Below are positions 25,269 through 33,919 of a stretch of DNA of 64,000 bases, piece by piece; the first letter of the stretch is position 1; each line of letters begins with the position of its first letter. The position numbers and the translations under genes are program-made. The stretch lies in the NCBI GenBank assembly GCA_964640725.1, contig CAZXIJ010000016.1, positions 1 through 64,000 on the forward strand, read 5' to 3'. This stretch comes from CALHVX01 sp964640725 (GTDB taxonomy: Bacteria; Pseudomonadota; Gammaproteobacteria; Pseudomonadales; Azotimanducaceae). The notes beneath the pieces were generated by a model. It saw only the letters and a list, made by a program, of their open reading frames with translations, searched no databases and was not told where the DNA came from.

Positions 25269-26197
25269 AACCGGTCCAGATCCCCACGCTCGATATCTCG
25301 CAGTTCCAGGGCCCCGGGGACTTCGTCGCCGAACACGGTCAGGCGTACGAGGAATTCGGGTTCTGCGGCATTCAGGGCCACGGGATCAGCGATACCGTGC
25401 TGGCGGAGGCTTACGAGGTGCTCCACAGTTTCTTCGCGCTCCCCGCAGACATCAAAGACCGGTATGTGACCGGCAAAGGCGGCGCCCGCGGCTACACGAG
25501 CTTCGGGATCGAGACCGCCAAGGACGCCGAACACCCTGATCTGAAGGAGTTCTGGCAGGTGGGGCGGGAGATGCCTGCAGGCGATCGGCACCAGAGCCTG
25601 TATGACAACCTGTGGCCCACAGAAGTGCCTGATTTTCGCAGCAAGCTCTACAGCCTGTACGAAGCCCTCGACGAGCTGAGCAATCGCATTCTGGAAGCCC
25701 TTGCGCTGCACCTGGGCCTGCCCCAGGACTGGTTTGCAGACAAGACGGACCGGGGCAACTCGATCCTGCGGCCCCTGCACTACCCGCCGATTCCGGCGCG
25801 GGACACGCCCTCCCTGCGGGCGGCGGCGCACGAAGACATCAACCTGATCACGCTGCTGGTGGGTTCTCAGGAACCCGGGCTGGAAGTGCTGACCCGCGAC
25901 GGCCAGTGGATCCCGGTCACGTCTCAGCCCGGCACCATCGTCGTCAACATCGGCGACATGATGCAGCGGCTGACCAATCACGTGCTGCCATCCACGACCC
26001 ATAAGGTCGTCAACGCACCAGCGGCCTACACCGGCGAAAGCCGCTACTCGATTCCGTTTTTCTGCCACCCAAATCCGGACTTTCTGATCGAGACGCTGCC
26101 CGGCTGCACCGGGCCGGAACGACCAAATCGCTATCCGGAGCCGATCCTGGCGGACGACTACCTGACCCAGCGGCTGATCGAGATCAACCTGATCTGA
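25265..26197 (+). CDS. 2-oxoglutarate/Fe(II) oxygenase, isopenicillin N synthase family
   Basis: 310 residues. The facial triad is visible as H189-x-D191 (AAHEDINLITLL) and H246 (STTHKV). The 2-oxoglutarate-binding R260-x-S262 follows in RYSIPF. The N-terminal DIOX_N-like region has FGFCGIQGHGI. Family members hydroxylate or desaturate small molecules, including thymine (fungal thymine 7-hydroxylase). Translational coupling to a nucleoside transporter makes a nucleobase or nucleoside substrate a reasonable hypothesis, not an established one. Confidence 0.88.
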   Translation: MKPVQIPTLDISQFQGPGDFVAEHGQAYEEFGFCGIQGHGISDTVLAEAYEVLHSFFALPADIKDRYVTGKGGARGYTSFGIETAKDAEHPDLKEFWQVGREMPAGDRHQSLYDNLWPTEVPDFRSKLYSLYEALDELSNRILEALALHLGLPQDWFADKTDRGNSILRPLHYPPIPARDTPSLRAAAHEDINLITLLVGSQEPGLEVLTRDGQWIPVTSQPGTIVVNIGDMMQRLTNHVLPSTTHKVVNAPAAYTGESRYSIPFFCHPNPDFLIETLPGCTGPERPNRYPEPILADDYLTQRLIEINLI

Positions 26198-26297
26198 GCA
26201 CCGATCGCGACGGCGTCTGAACGGCGGGCCAGCTGTTCGACAGGCGTGCGCAAATGGGCAATAGTGGCTTCTGCCGTTGTTCAGAAAGGGGGAGCCG

Positions 26298-27749
26298 ATG
26301 CAGCGTCTGACGACTACCGATGCGGGCTTTGTGTACGGAGAGTCCGTAAGCGGTCCCATGCACATTTCCGGCATCTACACCTTTGACGGCGAGATCGCAT
26401 TCTCAACGATCCATCACCATGTCGCCGCCCGGCTGCACAAGATCCCGGCGTACCGCAAGAAGCTCGCCCCCACGCCGCTGAACCTCGCGCACCCGGTGTG
26501 GATCGACGATCCCGCGTTCAATCTCGACAACCATCTGGAACATGTCGAGCTGCCGCCGGACAGCACCATGGACGACGCGGTGGCGACCGCCGCCCAGCTC
26601 AATGAGGCTATGCTCGATCGCGACAAGCCGTTGTGGAAGGTGTACGTGCTCTCCGGCGTGGCCGATCGCACAGTGCTGTTGATGTGCACGCACCACGCCA
26701 TGATCGACGGCGCCAGCGGCATCGAGCTGCTGGCCATCATTTTCGACTTCGACAAAAACTACGACCCGCAGGCCCTGGGCGAGCGGTTCTGGCAAGCCGA
26801 GCCCGAGCCCAGCGCGCTCGACCTGCTGCGCACCGCCTTCTCCGAGAACATGGAAAAGCTGCGCAACACCGAGCTGTCCAGCCTGATTCCTTCGGCCAGC
26901 AACAGCCGCGAGCTGCTTGGGCGTGCCGCCAGAATCATGAGCAGCTTTGTCTCCAAGCCGGCCATCATGGCACCCTTTAACGCCGGGCTGGTCGGTCCGG
27001 AGCGCCAGCTGCGCTGGATGCAGGTGCCCTTCGGCGAGATCCGCGAAATCCGTCGCGCCATGGGCGGCACGATCAACGACGTGGTGCTGACCGTGGTCAG
27101 CGAGGCCGTGGCGCGCTATCTGAGCGATCAGGATGTCGACACGAGCGACGAGTCCATGCGCATCATGTGCCCGGTCAATGTGCGCACAGAAGACAAGAAG
27201 GGCGCTCTGGGCAACCAGGTTTCAGCGATCTTCCCGATGCTGCCAGCCTCGCCCATGGGCGTGACCCAGCGGCTGGCGACGGTGATCGCCGAGATGGAGC
27301 GTATCAAGAGCAACAGCGAAGCCCAGGCCATCACCATGCTGCAGGAGAGCGTACCCGAGCCCTGGCCGCTCGCGCTGTGGCCAACACAGCTCGTGGGCAC
27401 AGCCTACGACCCCACGGCACTCGCCGCGCGCATGCCGCAGCCCGCGATTCCGGCGGGACTGAAGGTTCCAAATTTCGGCTTCAACTTTGTGTGCACCAAC
27501 GTGCCTGGCTCGCAGGTCCCACAATACCTGTGCGGCCACGAACTCATCGACCACATCGGCGTGCTGCTGCTGTCCGGCAACCTGGGCCTCGGCACCACGA
27601 TCACCAGCTACAACAAGCGGCTGTACTTCAGCTTCAACTGCGAGCCGAAGCTGATGCCGCAGGTCGAACTGCTGGCCAGCCATGCCCGGGACAGTTTCGA
27701 TGAGCTGCTTGCGAGCGCCCGGGACCGGGCTGCAGCACTCAGCGCCTGA
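26298..27749 (+). CDS. Wax ester synthase/diacylglycerol acyltransferase (WS/DGAT)
   Basis: 483 residues from ATG 26298 (ribosome site AAAGGGGGAG). The condensing-enzyme motif HHxxxDG is at 132-138 (HHAMIDG) and the second family block is GGTINDVVLTVVSEAVARYL; PVNVR and a C-terminal NVPG element complete the layout. It esterifies fatty alcohols or diacylglycerol with acyl-CoA to form wax esters or triacylglycerol, storage lipids common in hydrocarbon-degrading marine bacteria. The phasin gene at 33920 fits the same storage theme. Confidence 0.92.
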   Translation: MQRLTTTDAGFVYGESVSGPMHISGIYTFDGEIAFSTIHHHVAARLHKIPAYRKKLAPTPLNLAHPVWIDDPAFNLDNHLEHVELPPDSTMDDAVATAAQLNEAMLDRDKPLWKVYVLSGVADRTVLLMCTHHAMIDGASGIELLAIIFDFDKNYDPQALGERFWQAEPEPSALDLLRTAFSENMEKLRNTELSSLIPSASNSRELLGRAARIMSSFVSKPAIMAPFNAGLVGPERQLRWMQVPFGEIREIRRAMGGTINDVVLTVVSEAVARYLSDQDVDTSDESMRIMCPVNVRTEDKKGALGNQVSAIFPMLPASPMGVTQRLATVIAEMERIKSNSEAQAITMLQESVPEPWPLALWPTQLVGTAYDPTALAARMPQPAIPAGLKVPNFGFNFVCTNVPGSQVPQYLCGHELIDHIGVLLLSGNLGLGTTITSYNKRLYFSFNCEPKLMPQVELLASHARDSFDELLASARDRAAALSA

Positions 27750-27769
27750 TCAAAGACGAGAGTAGAACC

Positions 27770-28342
27770 ATGGACCAATACCCCAAAACCCGTTCCTTGC
27801 CCGATGGCGGCGAAGTCGAACTGCGCGCCATGAGCGCTGCCGATCGCGATGCGCTGCTTGCCTTCGCGCGAGCGCTGACCCCGGAAGACCTGATGTTTTT
27901 GCGGGTCGACATTACCCAGGACAAAGTCGTGGACGACTGGATTGCCGCGATCGGCTCCGGCCAGTACCACAGCATCGCTGCCTATGACGCGCAGGGCATG
28001 ATTGGCTACGCCACCGTGAGCCGAAACCCCGTGTCCTGGACGCGGCACGTGGGCGAGGTGCGGGTCAACGTCAGCGCCACCTATCGCAGCCGGGGGCTGG
28101 GCCGCATCCTCACGGCCGAGATCTTCGATGTTGCCGGCCGCATCGGCCTGAAGAAGCTGACCGCCAACATGACCTCTGACCAGCCTGGTGCGCAGGCGGC
28201 TTTTCGGCGCCTGGGGTTTGTGCCGGAAGCGCTGCTTGCTGACTTCGTGCAGGATCGTAACGGCGTGACCCGGGACATGGTCATCATGTCCTTCGACATC
28301 GAAGGCCACACGGATCAGGTCGGGGCGACGGTCCAGCTCTGA
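27770..28342 (+). CDS. GNAT-family N-acetyltransferase
   Basis: 190 residues. The acetyl-CoA-binding motif A is seen as VRVNVSATYRSRGLGRILTAEIF (R/QxxGxG/A form RSRGLG), followed by a C-terminal strand AAFRRLGFVPEALLADFV. The start at 27770 is 20 bp after the WS/DGAT stop, on the same strand, so the two may be co-transcribed. The N-terminus MDQYPKTRSLPDGGEVELRA shows the usual GNAT first strand. The acceptor substrate cannot be inferred. Confidence 0.82.
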   Translation: MDQYPKTRSLPDGGEVELRAMSAADRDALLAFARALTPEDLMFLRVDITQDKVVDDWIAAIGSGQYHSIAAYDAQGMIGYATVSRNPVSWTRHVGEVRVNVSATYRSRGLGRILTAEIFDVAGRIGLKKLTANMTSDQPGAQAAFRRLGFVPEALLADFVQDRNGVTRDMVIMSFDIEGHTDQVGATVQL

Positions 28343-28396
28343 CGCGCGCCACCCGCGCGGCAAATTGCCGCAGGGGCCTGGCTGGCAGGACGCCCG

Positions 28397-29251
28397 CTAG
28401 GGCGCGGTCTGTAAAGACAGCGCGGTAATTTCCATCCGCGCTGCGGCACCGTAGATGCGCTCCGCGCTAAACGGCACCGGGCCTTCCGGAGCGAGGGTGG
28501 GCCACAGGGGCAGCAAGGCGTCCAGCTGCGCCTGCAAACTCGCAGCAGCGGCCACCGCTTCCGGCGTCGCAGCGAAGGCAGGGCTTGCGGCCCACTGGCG
28601 GGCAACCTGGGTAAAGCCCAGCGCATCCTGATACTCATGAACGTTGGCGACTTGCTCATCAACGATGCCGATGGCGTACTCCTCACCTGCCGTGCGCAGC
28701 AGCGCCACCATCGTGGCCGCAATCACCGCCGGAGACCGCGTATCGGCGCCGTCCCGCTCGTTTACGGCAATCGCGGCGCTCAACTGATCGTACGCGGACT
28801 GGACTGCAGCCTCCGGTTCCTTCCCGGTCACTGCATCGGCCAGCGCCGTCAGTTCTTCGGCGAAGCCTGGTACGTCGCGGCCGGTAAAGGCGTCGATCAA
28901 CGTGCTGTAAATTTCCGCCTGCGGATGCTTCATGTGGGTGGCCGCCATTTCGACCAGGCCAGCCAGGTACAGCTGGTGACCCACCCAAAGGTGTCCTCGC
29001 ATCAGGCCGATTTGCGCCAGATACGCAGCGTCATCGGTCAACAGCGCGCCGGTGCCGGCACCTTCGCCGCCCTCGCCTTCGCCTTCGCCGCCTTCGCCGC
29101 GAGCGGGCATCGACGCCATGTTGTGTCCCATCGGCTCGGGCTGCGCGGCTTCAGGTTCAGCACCAGATTCTGGTGCGCCGCAGCCCACCGCCAGTGTCGA
29201 GGCTGCCAGCAAGCTGCTGGACTCGAGCGTTTTCCACAAACGTTTTTTCAT
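28397..29251 (-). CDS. Lipoprotein with Gly-Glu tract, imelysin/DUF-like helical domain
   Basis: 284 residues from ATG 29251. A lipobox (LAVGC) ends the signal peptide at about residue 22-25. Next come an acidic linker and a Gly/Glu low-complexity tract (GEGGEGEGEGGEG). The helical domain reads GLMRGHLWVGHQLYLAG and ATHMKHPQAEIY, with several His residues. I recall similar proteins (GHL...HMKHP) near metal-uptake genes, but no function is established. It converges with the GNAT gene and diverges from the DUF5522 gene. Confidence 0.7.
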   Translation of the reverse strand: MKKRLWKTLESSSLLAASTLAVGCGAPESGAEPEAAQPEPMGHNMASMPARGEGGEGEGEGGEGAGTGALLTDDAAYLAQIGLMRGHLWVGHQLYLAGLVEMAATHMKHPQAEIYSTLIDAFTGRDVPGFAEELTALADAVTGKEPEAAVQSAYDQLSAAIAVNERDGADTRSPAVIAATMVALLRTAGEEYAIGIVDEQVANVHEYQDALGFTQVARQWAASPAFAATPEAVAAAASLQAQLDALLPLWPTLAPEGPVPFSAERIYGAAARMEITALSLQTAP

Positions 29252-29370
29252 GCGCGGATCGTGCCGCAGCCCTGCGCAATCAACAAGCAACAATCTCGTT
29301 AGAATTCGCGGTTGCGGCAGAGGCATGCTCTCGATCATCCTCGCGCGCGAGCCGACAACCTGCGAACCCC

Positions 29371-29970
29371 TTGAACGAACCAGCGACAGAATCCGTATGG
29401 TCCCTCGAGGCAGCCGCCAGCGCGGCAGCCGAGCCGGGATACCTCGACCCGGTCACGGGCTACCTTGTGTTCACCAGCCACGGGCATCGCCAGCGCGGGC
29501 GTTGCTGCGGGCGCGCTTGCCGCCATTGTCCGTTCGCCCACCAGGCGGTGCCTGAACCGGCGCTCGCCAGCACCGCGCAGCAGCCCTGTTGGTTACAGGC
29601 GCCGCCTGCGGGAGCGCCCGTCACCCTGGTGTTGCGCACCGGGCTGGCGCCGGCCCGCGAAGCCGGCTGGCTGGTGCCATACCTGATGCCTGACCGCACG
29701 CTGCCCGCTGATGGCGAGCCCCTGGCGACGCTGCTGGCCATGGCACCGGCGCTGAGCCCCGTGCTGCTCATGCCCCTTCAGCCCCGCCGTTCGTTTGCGG
29801 AAACGGCCGGCCAGGCGCTCGCCCTGCTGCCCGCCGGCAGCCACCTCATCCTTCCCGGGGCGGCGAGCCGCCACCCGTTGCCGGATCCCGGGCAGATCGC
29901 CGACTGGCAGGACCCCAGGCTGCAGGCCGACCTTTCCGCAGCCGGTCTCACAATCACAGCCGGGGATTGA
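29371..29970 (+). CDS. DUF5522 (Cys-rich) domain protein with extra C-terminal domain
   Basis: About 199 residues from a TTG at 29371; the start is uncertain because no good ATG or ribosome site is present. Residues 24-56 match the DUF5522 pattern: YLDPVTGYLVFT...CCGRACRHCPF, with Cys45, 46, 50 and 53 probably binding metal. The remaining 140 residues (LRTGLAPAREAGWLVPYLMPD, LILPGAASRHPLPDPGQIADW) are not recognised and are longer than stand-alone DUF5522 proteins, so this may be a fusion. It ends 10 bp before the -35 element of the SOS-box promoter. Confidence 0.65.
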   Translation: MNEPATESVWSLEAAASAAAEPGYLDPVTGYLVFTSHGHRQRGRCCGRACRHCPFAHQAVPEPALASTAQQPCWLQAPPAGAPVTLVLRTGLAPAREAGWLVPYLMPDRTLPADGEPLATLLAMAPALSPVLLMPLQPRRSFAETAGQALALLPAGSHLILPGAASRHPLPDPGQIADWQDPRLQADLSAAGLTITAGD

Positions 29971-29979
29971 GGCTGTGCG

Positions 29980-30016
29980 TTGACGGCGCCCAAGAGTACT
30001 GTATATTTATACAGTC
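29980..30016 (+). promoter_or_regulatory. LexA (SOS) box overlapping a sigma70-type promoter
   Basis: CTGT (29999-30002), 8 nt, then ACAG (30011-30014) is an exact CTGT-N8-ACAG LexA site, with the flanking T and A of the consensus and an AT-only centre. A -35-like TTGACG (29980-29985) and -10-like TATATT (30002-30007, 16-nt spacer) place the LexA box on the promoter. The AAGGAG ribosome site and ATG 30033 follow. Confidence 0.8.
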
Positions 30017-30032
30017 TACCAAGGAGCCGCCC

Positions 30033-30308
30033 ATGTCCAAGCCCGCCGCCTCAACCCGCCAACCCACGCCCTGCAAAGTCTGCGACGACAATATCGTGCA
30101 GCGCTACCGCAAGCTCGGGGTCTGCAATGCGTGCTACGCCAGCCTGCAGTACTGGCGCGGCAAATCCGTCGGCGATCTGATCAAACGCGACGCCCAGCTC
30201 ACCCGCATGAAAAAGCGTGCCAGCTTCATGATGGGGCTGCGGACGAACCAGGTTGTGGCGCCCCTTCCAGTACAGCAGGCCGCTGCCGAGCGTCGCCGCA
30301 GGGCCTAG
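30033..30308 (+). CDS. Small zinc-ribbon-like protein, predicted SOS-regulated
   Basis: 91 residues from ATG 30033, with AAGGAG at 30021-30026. Four cysteines in two CxxC pairs (14/17 and 31/34; PCKVC and VCNAC) form a probable zinc knuckle, followed by a basic region (GDLIKRDAQLTRMKKRASFMMG). It looks nucleic-acid binding. I do not recognise a named family. Position directly under a LexA box predicts DNA-damage induction. The stop overlaps the convergent TetR stop by 4 bp. Confidence 0.8.
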   Translation: MSKPAASTRQPTPCKVCDDNIVQRYRKLGVCNACYASLQYWRGKSVGDLIKRDAQLTRMKKRASFMMGLRTNQVVAPLPVQQAAAERRRRA

Positions 30309-30919
30309 CTCTGCATGCTGTCGATCAGCGAGGTCATCGCATCCAGCACTTGGTCCTGCCAGTCAGTCATGGCGGGAACATTCGACAGCACTTGCTGCTT
30401 GAGGCTGACGTACCCGTGAATCTGCGCCCAGAACTGCAGGGCGCCCCGCAGCCTGCGATCGCGGGTCGTCTTCGCTGGCATCAACCGGCCCACTAGCGCC
30501 ACGAGGCCACGAAAGGCAATCTCGGACTGCGCCTGCGCCGCCGCTGAGGGTACATACTCGCCGGTGCGCTCGCCGAACATCAGCCGATAGTGCGCCTCGT
30601 AGTCACTGGCAAGCCGCAGGTAGCCTTGCGTGCCTGCCAGTGCCGCCGCCCGCGGGTCAGCCTGCTCTGCGGCATCGGCCATGACTGCTGCGAGTCGTGC
30701 GAATCCTTCGGCGTAGAGCGCATCGAGAATGCCCTGCTTGCCTTGAAAGTGGCTGTAGATGCCCATGGTCGACAGACCGGCCTCCCGGGCAATCGCTCGA
30801 ACGCTCAGAGCGCCCGTGCCGCCATTCAGGAACAGTGCCGAGGCGGCCGCCAGGATCCGCGCCTTGGAATCCGCGGACTCGCCGGCTTCGACCGCAAAAT
30901 CACTTGGGGACTTGGTCAT
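30305..30919 (-). CDS. TetR/AcrR-family repressor
   Basis: 204 residues. The N-terminal helix-turn-helix reads SVRAIAREAGLSTMGIYSHFQGKQGILDAL, typical TetR. The C-terminal ligand domain contains YEAHYRLMFGERTGEYVPS, similar to TetR_C of fatty-acid or antibiotic responders. It is divergent from the flavoprotein gene at 31011, and twin palindromes lie between them, so it very likely represses that gene and itself. It converges with the small SOS gene. Confidence 0.9.
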   Translation of the reverse strand: MTKSPSDFAVEAGESADSKARILAAASALFLNGGTGALSVRAIAREAGLSTMGIYSHFQGKQGILDALYAEGFARLAAVMADAAEQADPRAAALAGTQGYLRLASDYEAHYRLMFGERTGEYVPSAAAQAQSEIAFRGLVALVGRLMPAKTTRDRRLRGALQFWAQIHGYVSLKQQVLSNVPAMTDWQDQVLDAMTSLIDSMQS

Positions 30920-30933
30920 CGGAGAGAAAAGTG

Positions 30934-30977
30934 TTGACTTGATATAACATCGTTATACACTAAATAACGATGTTATA
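30934..30977 (+). promoter_or_regulatory. Promoter with twin TetR operators for the flavoprotein gene
   Basis: Two palindromes, TATAAC-ATC-GTTATA (30943-30957) and ATAAC-GAT-GTTAT (30964-30976), have centres 20 bp apart. Together they form a perfect 14-bp inverted repeat (30943-30956 with 30964-30977). A -35-like TTGACT (30934-30939) and -10-like TACACT (30956-30961) overlap them, so repressor binding would block transcription. Confidence 0.7.
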
Positions 30978-31010
30978 CACTCAGTCAATCCTATGCGTCC
31001 CGGAGGCGTT

Positions 31011-32584
31011 ATGACCACCGACACCCTGAGCCAGGACCTAACGCCGGATTATCTGATTGTCGGTGCCGGTGCTGTCGGCATGGCTTTTGCCGACATCCTG
31101 CTGACAGAGAGCGACGATTTGACCATCGCCATCGTCGACCGGCACCACGCACCAGGAGGCCATTGGAACGATGCTTACCCTTTCGTCACGCTCCACCAGC
31201 CGTCAGCCTTTTACGGCGTCAGCTCCCGGGAACTGAGCCGGGGCGTCATCGATCAGATCGGCCTGAACAAGGGCATGCACGATCTCGCCAGCGGCGCAGA
31301 GGTGAGCGGCTACTTCGATGCAGTCATGCGCGAGCAGTTTCTGCCCACCGNNNNNNNNNNNNNNNNNNNNNNNNNNNNNNNNNNNNNNNNNNNNNNNNNN
31401 NNNNNNNNNNNNNNNNNNNNNNNNNNNNNNNNNNNNNNNNNNNNNNNNNNGCAGAGGTGAGCGGCTACTTCGATGCAGTCATGCGCGAGCAGTTTCTGCC
31501 CACCGGCCGGGTGCAGTACTTTCCCGGCTGCGAGTACCTCGGCAACGGGCGCTTCCGATCAGTGATTTCGGGGCAGGAGCGCAGGGTCCGGCCGCGCCTC
31601 AAGACCGTGGACTGTACCTTCCTCAAAACGACCGTGCCATCGACGCACACGCCCAACTTCACCGTTGACGAGGGGGTCGACTTTATCCCGGTCAACGATC
31701 TGGTCCGGCCCCGAACCACCCCGGCGGGCTACGTCGTGATCGGCGGCGGCAAAACCGCCATCGATGCGCTGCTGTGGCTGCTGGAACAGGGCGCTGATCC
31801 AGACCACATCACCTGGATCACCTCACGAGACGCCTGGCTGATCAACCGTGCCACGACGCAGCCGGGCATCGAGTTTTTCGAGCAGAGCATGGGCGCCCAG
31901 GCCGCACAGATGGAGGCGGCGGCCGCCGCCACTTCTGTAGACGACCTGTTCGCGCGGCTGGAAGCAGCCGGCAACGTGCTCCGCATCGATCCCGAGATCA
32001 CGCCAACGATGTTTCACGCGGCAACGGTCAGCCCTGCGGAGCTGACCGAACTCCGCCGGCTCAAGCACGTGGTGCGCCTGGGCAAGGTCACGCAGCTGGG
32101 TCCCGATGAGATCGTGCTGGAACGGGGGACCCTAAGCACCAGCCCCGAGCACCTTCACATCGATTGCTCGGCCAGCGCCCTGAAAAAATTGCCCGTACAG
32201 CCGATCTTTGCCGGCGAAGTAATCACTCCGCAGATGGTGCGTTCCTTCCAGCCTGTGTTCAGCGCTGCGCTGATCGCCCACGTCGAGCTGACCCGGGACG
32301 GGGACGATGCCAAGAACGACCTTTGCGGCCCGGTCCCGCTGCCGGACCGAACGGTGGATTGGCCCGCCATGACCGCAGCTTTCATGATGAATCAGTACAA
32401 ATGGTCTCAGGACGAGGAGCTGCGCGGCTGGCTGGTCAGCAATCGCCTGGACGGCTTCAGCAAGACCGCTGCCAGCGTCGACAAAGATGACACGGCGCGC
32501 CGCGCGATTATGAATCGCCTGCGCGACGCGTCCTTCCCTGCCATGGCCAATCTGCAGAAACTGATGGCAGAGGCCGACGCCTGA
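31011..32584 (+). CDS. FAD/NAD(P)-binding oxidoreductase, interrupted by an artefactual gap
   Basis: ATG 31011 has CGGAGG upstream. The N-terminus YLIVGAGAVGMAFADILL with ...IAIVDRHHAPGGHW is an FAD dinucleotide fold. A second Rossmann motif, YVVIGGGKTAIDALLWLL, lies mid-protein, so both FAD and NAD(P) sites exist, as in flavin monooxygenase-like enzymes. The 100-N gap (31351-31450) with its flanking 55-bp duplication splits the frame. Removing 155 nt rejoins it, giving about 472 residues ending at TGA 32582-32584. Likely controlled by the divergent TetR. Substrate unknown. Confidence 0.85.
31296..31505. repeat. 55-bp direct duplication around a 100-N gap (scaffolding artefact)
   Basis: Bases 31296-31350 are repeated exactly at 31451-31505 with 100 N between them. 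Collapsing 155 nt restores the flavoprotein reading frame, so no real duplication or missing sequence is implied. Confidence 0.95.
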
Positions 32585-32594
32585 GGCTTGATGC

Positions 32595-32627
32595 CTGAGT
32601 CCTGACGCCGCAGGCATCAGGACTCAG
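32595..32627. terminator. Bidirectional stem-loop between convergent genes
   Basis: Arms 32595-32605 (CTGAGTCCTGA) and 32617-32627 (TCAGGACTCAG) pair perfectly over 11 bp with an 11-nt loop. The stem begins 11 bp after the flavoprotein stop and ends 5 bp from the DoxX stop, the expected place for a shared terminator. No long T-tract is present. Confidence 0.7.
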
Positions 32628-32631
32628 ACGG

Positions 32632-33063
32632 TCAGTGTTGCCCGGGGCGATTGAGCCAGATCGTGATGGCGCTCGCGACCCAGACGCCGCACGCCATGTA
32701 AAACAGCACGCCGCCATCCGAATTGCCTGCCGCATCGACCTGCCGGTCAACGCCCAGAGGCGTAAACAGGTGAAAGAAGATCGCGCCGCTGATGACCCCC
32801 AACGCCAGCAGCGCGCCGTACAGCCGCGTGCGCGGAACCAGGATCAGCGCGCTGGCCACCAGCTCCGTCACGCCCACGGCAAGCCCGCCATGGTTCCGAA
32901 ACGGCTCTGCCAGAGCACTCAACGGCGCAATGCCAGCCATCCAGTCTGCAATGGTGTTAAAGATGATGACTGTTTCTTCTGAGCCGCTGAATTTGAAAAC
33001 CAGCGACTGGATAAACACAAACGCCACAAAAATGACCAGCGCCCATGGCAGTACTTTCTGCAT
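32632..33063 (-). CDS. DoxX-like small membrane protein
   Basis: 143 residues from ATG 33063 (GAGAGGA ribosome site). Four hydrophobic segments with the DoxX-like pattern: LVFKFSGSEETVIIFNTI, then GGLAVGVTELVASALILVPRTRLYGALLALGVISGAIFFHL. DoxX-family proteins are four-helix membrane proteins, some with quinone or redox links; no specific role can be given. It is divergent from the START-domain gene, 55 bp away, and converges with the flavoprotein gene over a shared stem-loop. Confidence 0.75.
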   Translation of the reverse strand: MQKVLPWALVIFVAFVFIQSLVFKFSGSEETVIIFNTIADWMAGIAPLSALAEPFRNHGGLAVGVTELVASALILVPRTRLYGALLALGVISGAIFFHLFTPLGVDRQVDAAGNSDGGVLFYMACGVWVASAITIWLNRPGQH

Positions 33064-33118
33064 GGTTTTCCTCTCTCGTGATATGTTCTCGCGACTTCTG
33101 CAATTCAGGCCAGGGCCT

Positions 33119-33808
33119 ATGAAGCCACTTTTTTTTGCGGGGCTGATTCTGACATTCCTGCTCGGCCCGGGCACGCACTTAAGTGCCGCCGAAGCCGCCT
33201 GGGAGCTCAAGAAAGACAAGGACGGTATCGCCGTCTTTACGCGCTCCGTCGAAGGCTCCAGCTACAAGGCCGTCAAAGCGTCCATGCAGGTCCCGGGCAC
33301 GGTGTCTGCCCTGGCGGCGCTGGTACTCGATTCCGAGAACTGCTCGGAGTGGGCGGCCCATTGCAAGCGCAGCCAGGTGTTGACTGCTTCGTCCGACAAA
33401 CAGTTCGTGGCCTACACGCTGAACGATCTGCCCTGGCCGGTGGCGGACCGGGAAGGCATCACACAAGTGGAGTGGTCCCAAAGCCCGGACACCGGTGCGG
33501 TGACGATGATCGCGACGATCCTCGGCGGCGACCAGGTTCCGGCGAACGCGCCCAAAGCCAAAGGCGCGGTGCGGCTCACCACCGGCACGACCAGCTGGCA
33601 CTTCGCGCCCACCGGCAACAACACAGTCACGGTGACCAGCGAAGCGCATATCGACCCCGAGGGCGCGACACCGGCCTGGCTGACCAATCGCCTGCTGGTG
33701 GGGGCGCCCTTCGATACCCTGGCAGCGATGCGCGCGCTGCTGGCCAGCGGCCGCTATGACGACGCCGAAATCCCGTGGCTGAGCGAACCCGCACCTGTGG
33801 CGCCCTGA
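33119..33808 (+). CDS. START-domain protein, secreted to the periplasm
   Basis: 229 residues. A signal peptide (1-24, LGPGTHLSAAEA) precedes a START lipid-binding domain: WELKKDKDGIAVFTRSVEGSSYKAVKA, then WPVADREGITQVEW and TSWHFAPTGNNTVTVTSEAHIDPEGATPAWLTN. START domains bind lipids, sterols or hydrophobic small molecules. Periplasmic START proteins suggest transport of lipids or hydrocarbon-like compounds across the envelope. Direct partners are not evident from the neighbours. Confidence 0.85.
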   Translation: MKPLFFAGLILTFLLGPGTHLSAAEAAWELKKDKDGIAVFTRSVEGSSYKAVKASMQVPGTVSALAALVLDSENCSEWAAHCKRSQVLTASSDKQFVAYTLNDLPWPVADREGITQVEWSQSPDTGAVTMIATILGGDQVPANAPKAKGAVRLTTGTTSWHFAPTGNNTVTVTSEAHIDPEGATPAWLTNRLLVGAPFDTLAAMRALLASGRYDDAEIPWLSEPAPVAP

Positions 33809-33839
33809 TGCCGAGCCACCGCCCAAGCTGGCGAAATTT

Positions 33840-33864
33840 GCCCGGTTGACTTGCCAAACCGGGC
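33840..33864. terminator. Stem-loop after the START gene
   Basis: GCCCGGTT (33840-33847) and AACCGGGC (33857-33864) pair over 8 bp with a 9-nt loop, beginning 32 bp after the START-gene stop and 56 bp before the phasin start. It could be a terminator or a leader element for the phasin; no T-tract follows. Confidence 0.45.
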
Positions 33865-33919
33865 GGCGCCCGGTAAGAAGCGCCCTGGCGAGCCCCAATG
33901 CTCGCAATCAGGAGTGTCC

